Origin: an uncultured Eubacterium sp.
GTDB lineage: Bacteria > Bacillota > Clostridia > Lachnospirales > CAG-274
Reading direction: 5' to 3'
Length of the DNA: 30,378 bases
NCBI GenBank assembly: GCA_900543365.1
Contig: UQRG01000006.1
Location: 1-30,378, forward strand
Both the position numbers and the translations under genes were made by a program. This document shows positions 29,616-30,378 of the stretch, piece by piece. Below the pieces are notes generated by a model, which saw only the letters and a program-made list of their open reading frames with translations, did no database searches and was not told the origin of the DNA. How positions within the stretch are numbered: position 1 is the first letter of the stretch; each line of letters opens with the position of its first letter.

Positions 29616-30377
29616 TTATTTAATTATACTAACTATTTCATCTAAAATTTTATCTGCAACATTTTCCTTACTCATTATAGGAAGTTCTTGGACTTTGTTA
29701 TTTGTAATAATAGTTACAACATTAGTATCAGTACCAAAGCCAGCACCTTTTACCTTTAAGTTATTTGCAACTATCATATCTACATTTTTCTTTTTTAGTT
29801 TTGCTCTTGAATTTTCAAGCATATTTTCTGTTTCCATACTAAAGCCACATAAAAATTGATTTTTTTTATTTTTGCCTAAGTATTTTAAAATATCATCAGT
29901 TCTTTTAAGTGAAATAGACATTTCACCATCTTCTTTCTTAACTTTGTTGTCGTAAGTGACAACTGGTGTGTAGTCTGCCACAGCTGCAGCTTTAATAACT
30001 ATATCACAATTATCAAACTCAGCCTTAACAGCCTCAAACATATCTGATGCACTTTTAACATTAACAACATTAACAAAGTTTGGTGGAATAGCTGTCATAT
30101 TAGCTGCTATAAGAGTAACATCAGCCCCTCTAAGCATTGCTCTTTTTGCAAAAGCACAACCCATTTTCCCAGTTGAATGGTTAGTAATAAATCTAACAGG
30201 GTCAATACTTTCCATTGTAGCACCTGCTGTTACAATAACCCTTTTGCCCTTTAAGTCTTTTTGACAATGTATCTCTTTAAAAATATGTTGGGCTATTTTT
30301 TCAGGTTCTTCCATTTTACCTTTGCCAGTATCACCACAAGCAAGCAAACCACTTTGAGGTTCAATAAATTGGTAGCC
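29616..30377 (-). CDS. coaBC: Phosphopantothenoylcysteine decarboxylase/ligase CoaBC, C-terminal part (cut by window end)
   Basis: This is the last ~253 residues of the bifunctional coenzyme A biosynthesis protein. The frame stays open to 30377, so the start lies outside. The first visible residues (FIEPQSGLLACGDTGKGKMEEP) are the end of the CoaC decarboxylase domain with its substrate-clamp cysteine. CoaB follows: VIVTAGATMESIDPVRFITN with HSTGKMG, then IVIKAAAVADYTP with the catalytic region, KVKKEDGEM, LKRTDDIL and the C-terminal VANNL segment. It makes 4'-phosphopantetheine from phosphopantothenate and cysteine in two steps. The ModA-like gene follows closely on the same strand. Confidence 0.95.
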   Translation of the reverse strand, partial: GYQFIEPQSGLLACGDTGKGKMEEPEKIAQHIFKEIHCQKDLKGKRVIVTAGATMESIDPVRFITNHSTGKMGCAFAKRAMLRGADVTLIAANMTAIPPNFVNVVNVKSASDMFEAVKAEFDNCDIVIKAAAVADYTPVVTYDNKVKKEDGEMSISLKRTDDILKYLGKNKKNQFLCGFSMETENMLENSRAKLKKKNVDMIVANNLKVKGAGFGTDTNVVTIITNNKVQELPIMSKENVADKILDEIVSIIK

Positions 30378-30378
30378 G

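Overview
The window is AT-rich and reads as the chromosome of a low-GC, anaerobic, Gram-positive Clostridia-type bacterium. Four things point that way: strong AAGGAGG-type ribosome binding sites, the rpmH-rnpA-yidD-yidC-jag-mnmE cluster, an HrcA/CIRCE-controlled hrcA-grpE-dnaK-dnaJ operon, and a ferredoxin-dependent 2-oxoacid oxidoreductase with a WalR/WalK-like two-component pair. A CotS-like kinase-fold gene hints at a sporulating ancestry. I cannot assign a genus. No tRNA, rRNA, CRISPR array, insertion sequence or prophage gene was recognised, and no gene-free stretch exceeds 300 bases.

Layout. 1-3106: terminator, promoter and structured leader, then a three-gene ABC importer of the TrpXYZ type (lipoprotein, permease, ATPase) with two hairpins between the first two genes. 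3204-4019 (minus): YitT-family membrane protein. 4120-8498: rpmH, rnpA, yidD, yidC, jag, mnmE, i.e. ribosome protein L34, RNase P protein, the membrane insertion machinery and tRNA U34 modification. 8590-13530: CIRCE-regulated heat-shock operon. 13544-16380: a membrane-anchored family 2 glycosyltransferase and a SulP anion transporter, each with its own promoter. 16388-16602: a gene-free, highly structured transcribed-looking element (promoter, long closing helix, two inner hairpins, terminator). 16657-18574: yqeG, aroE, aroK (HAD phosphatase and two shikimate-pathway enzymes). 18645-19616: CotS/APH-like protein with a degenerate catalytic loop.

19836-22458 (minus): walR-walK-like two-component system with a structured gap between the genes. 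22524-25326 (plus): cca, a short-chain dehydrogenase and a YebC-family regulator. cca and walR are transcribed from back-to-back promoters. 25496-30377 (minus): coaBC (cut by the window end), an orphan ModA-like lipoprotein, then a two-gene 2-oxoacid:ferredoxin oxidoreductase encoded as gamma-delta and alpha-beta fusions.

Most genes are housekeeping. The best candidate for something undescribed is the structured RNA element at 16388-16602, which sits directly before yqeG-aroE-aroK and matches no leader class I could name. Other points of interest are hairpins whose 3' side merges into the next gene's Shine-Dalgarno sequence (before mnmE and before the gamma-delta oxidoreductase), the structured walR-walK gap, the pseudokinase-like CotS protein, and the absence of dnaA and mnmG from the otherwise classical rpmH-mnmE cluster.
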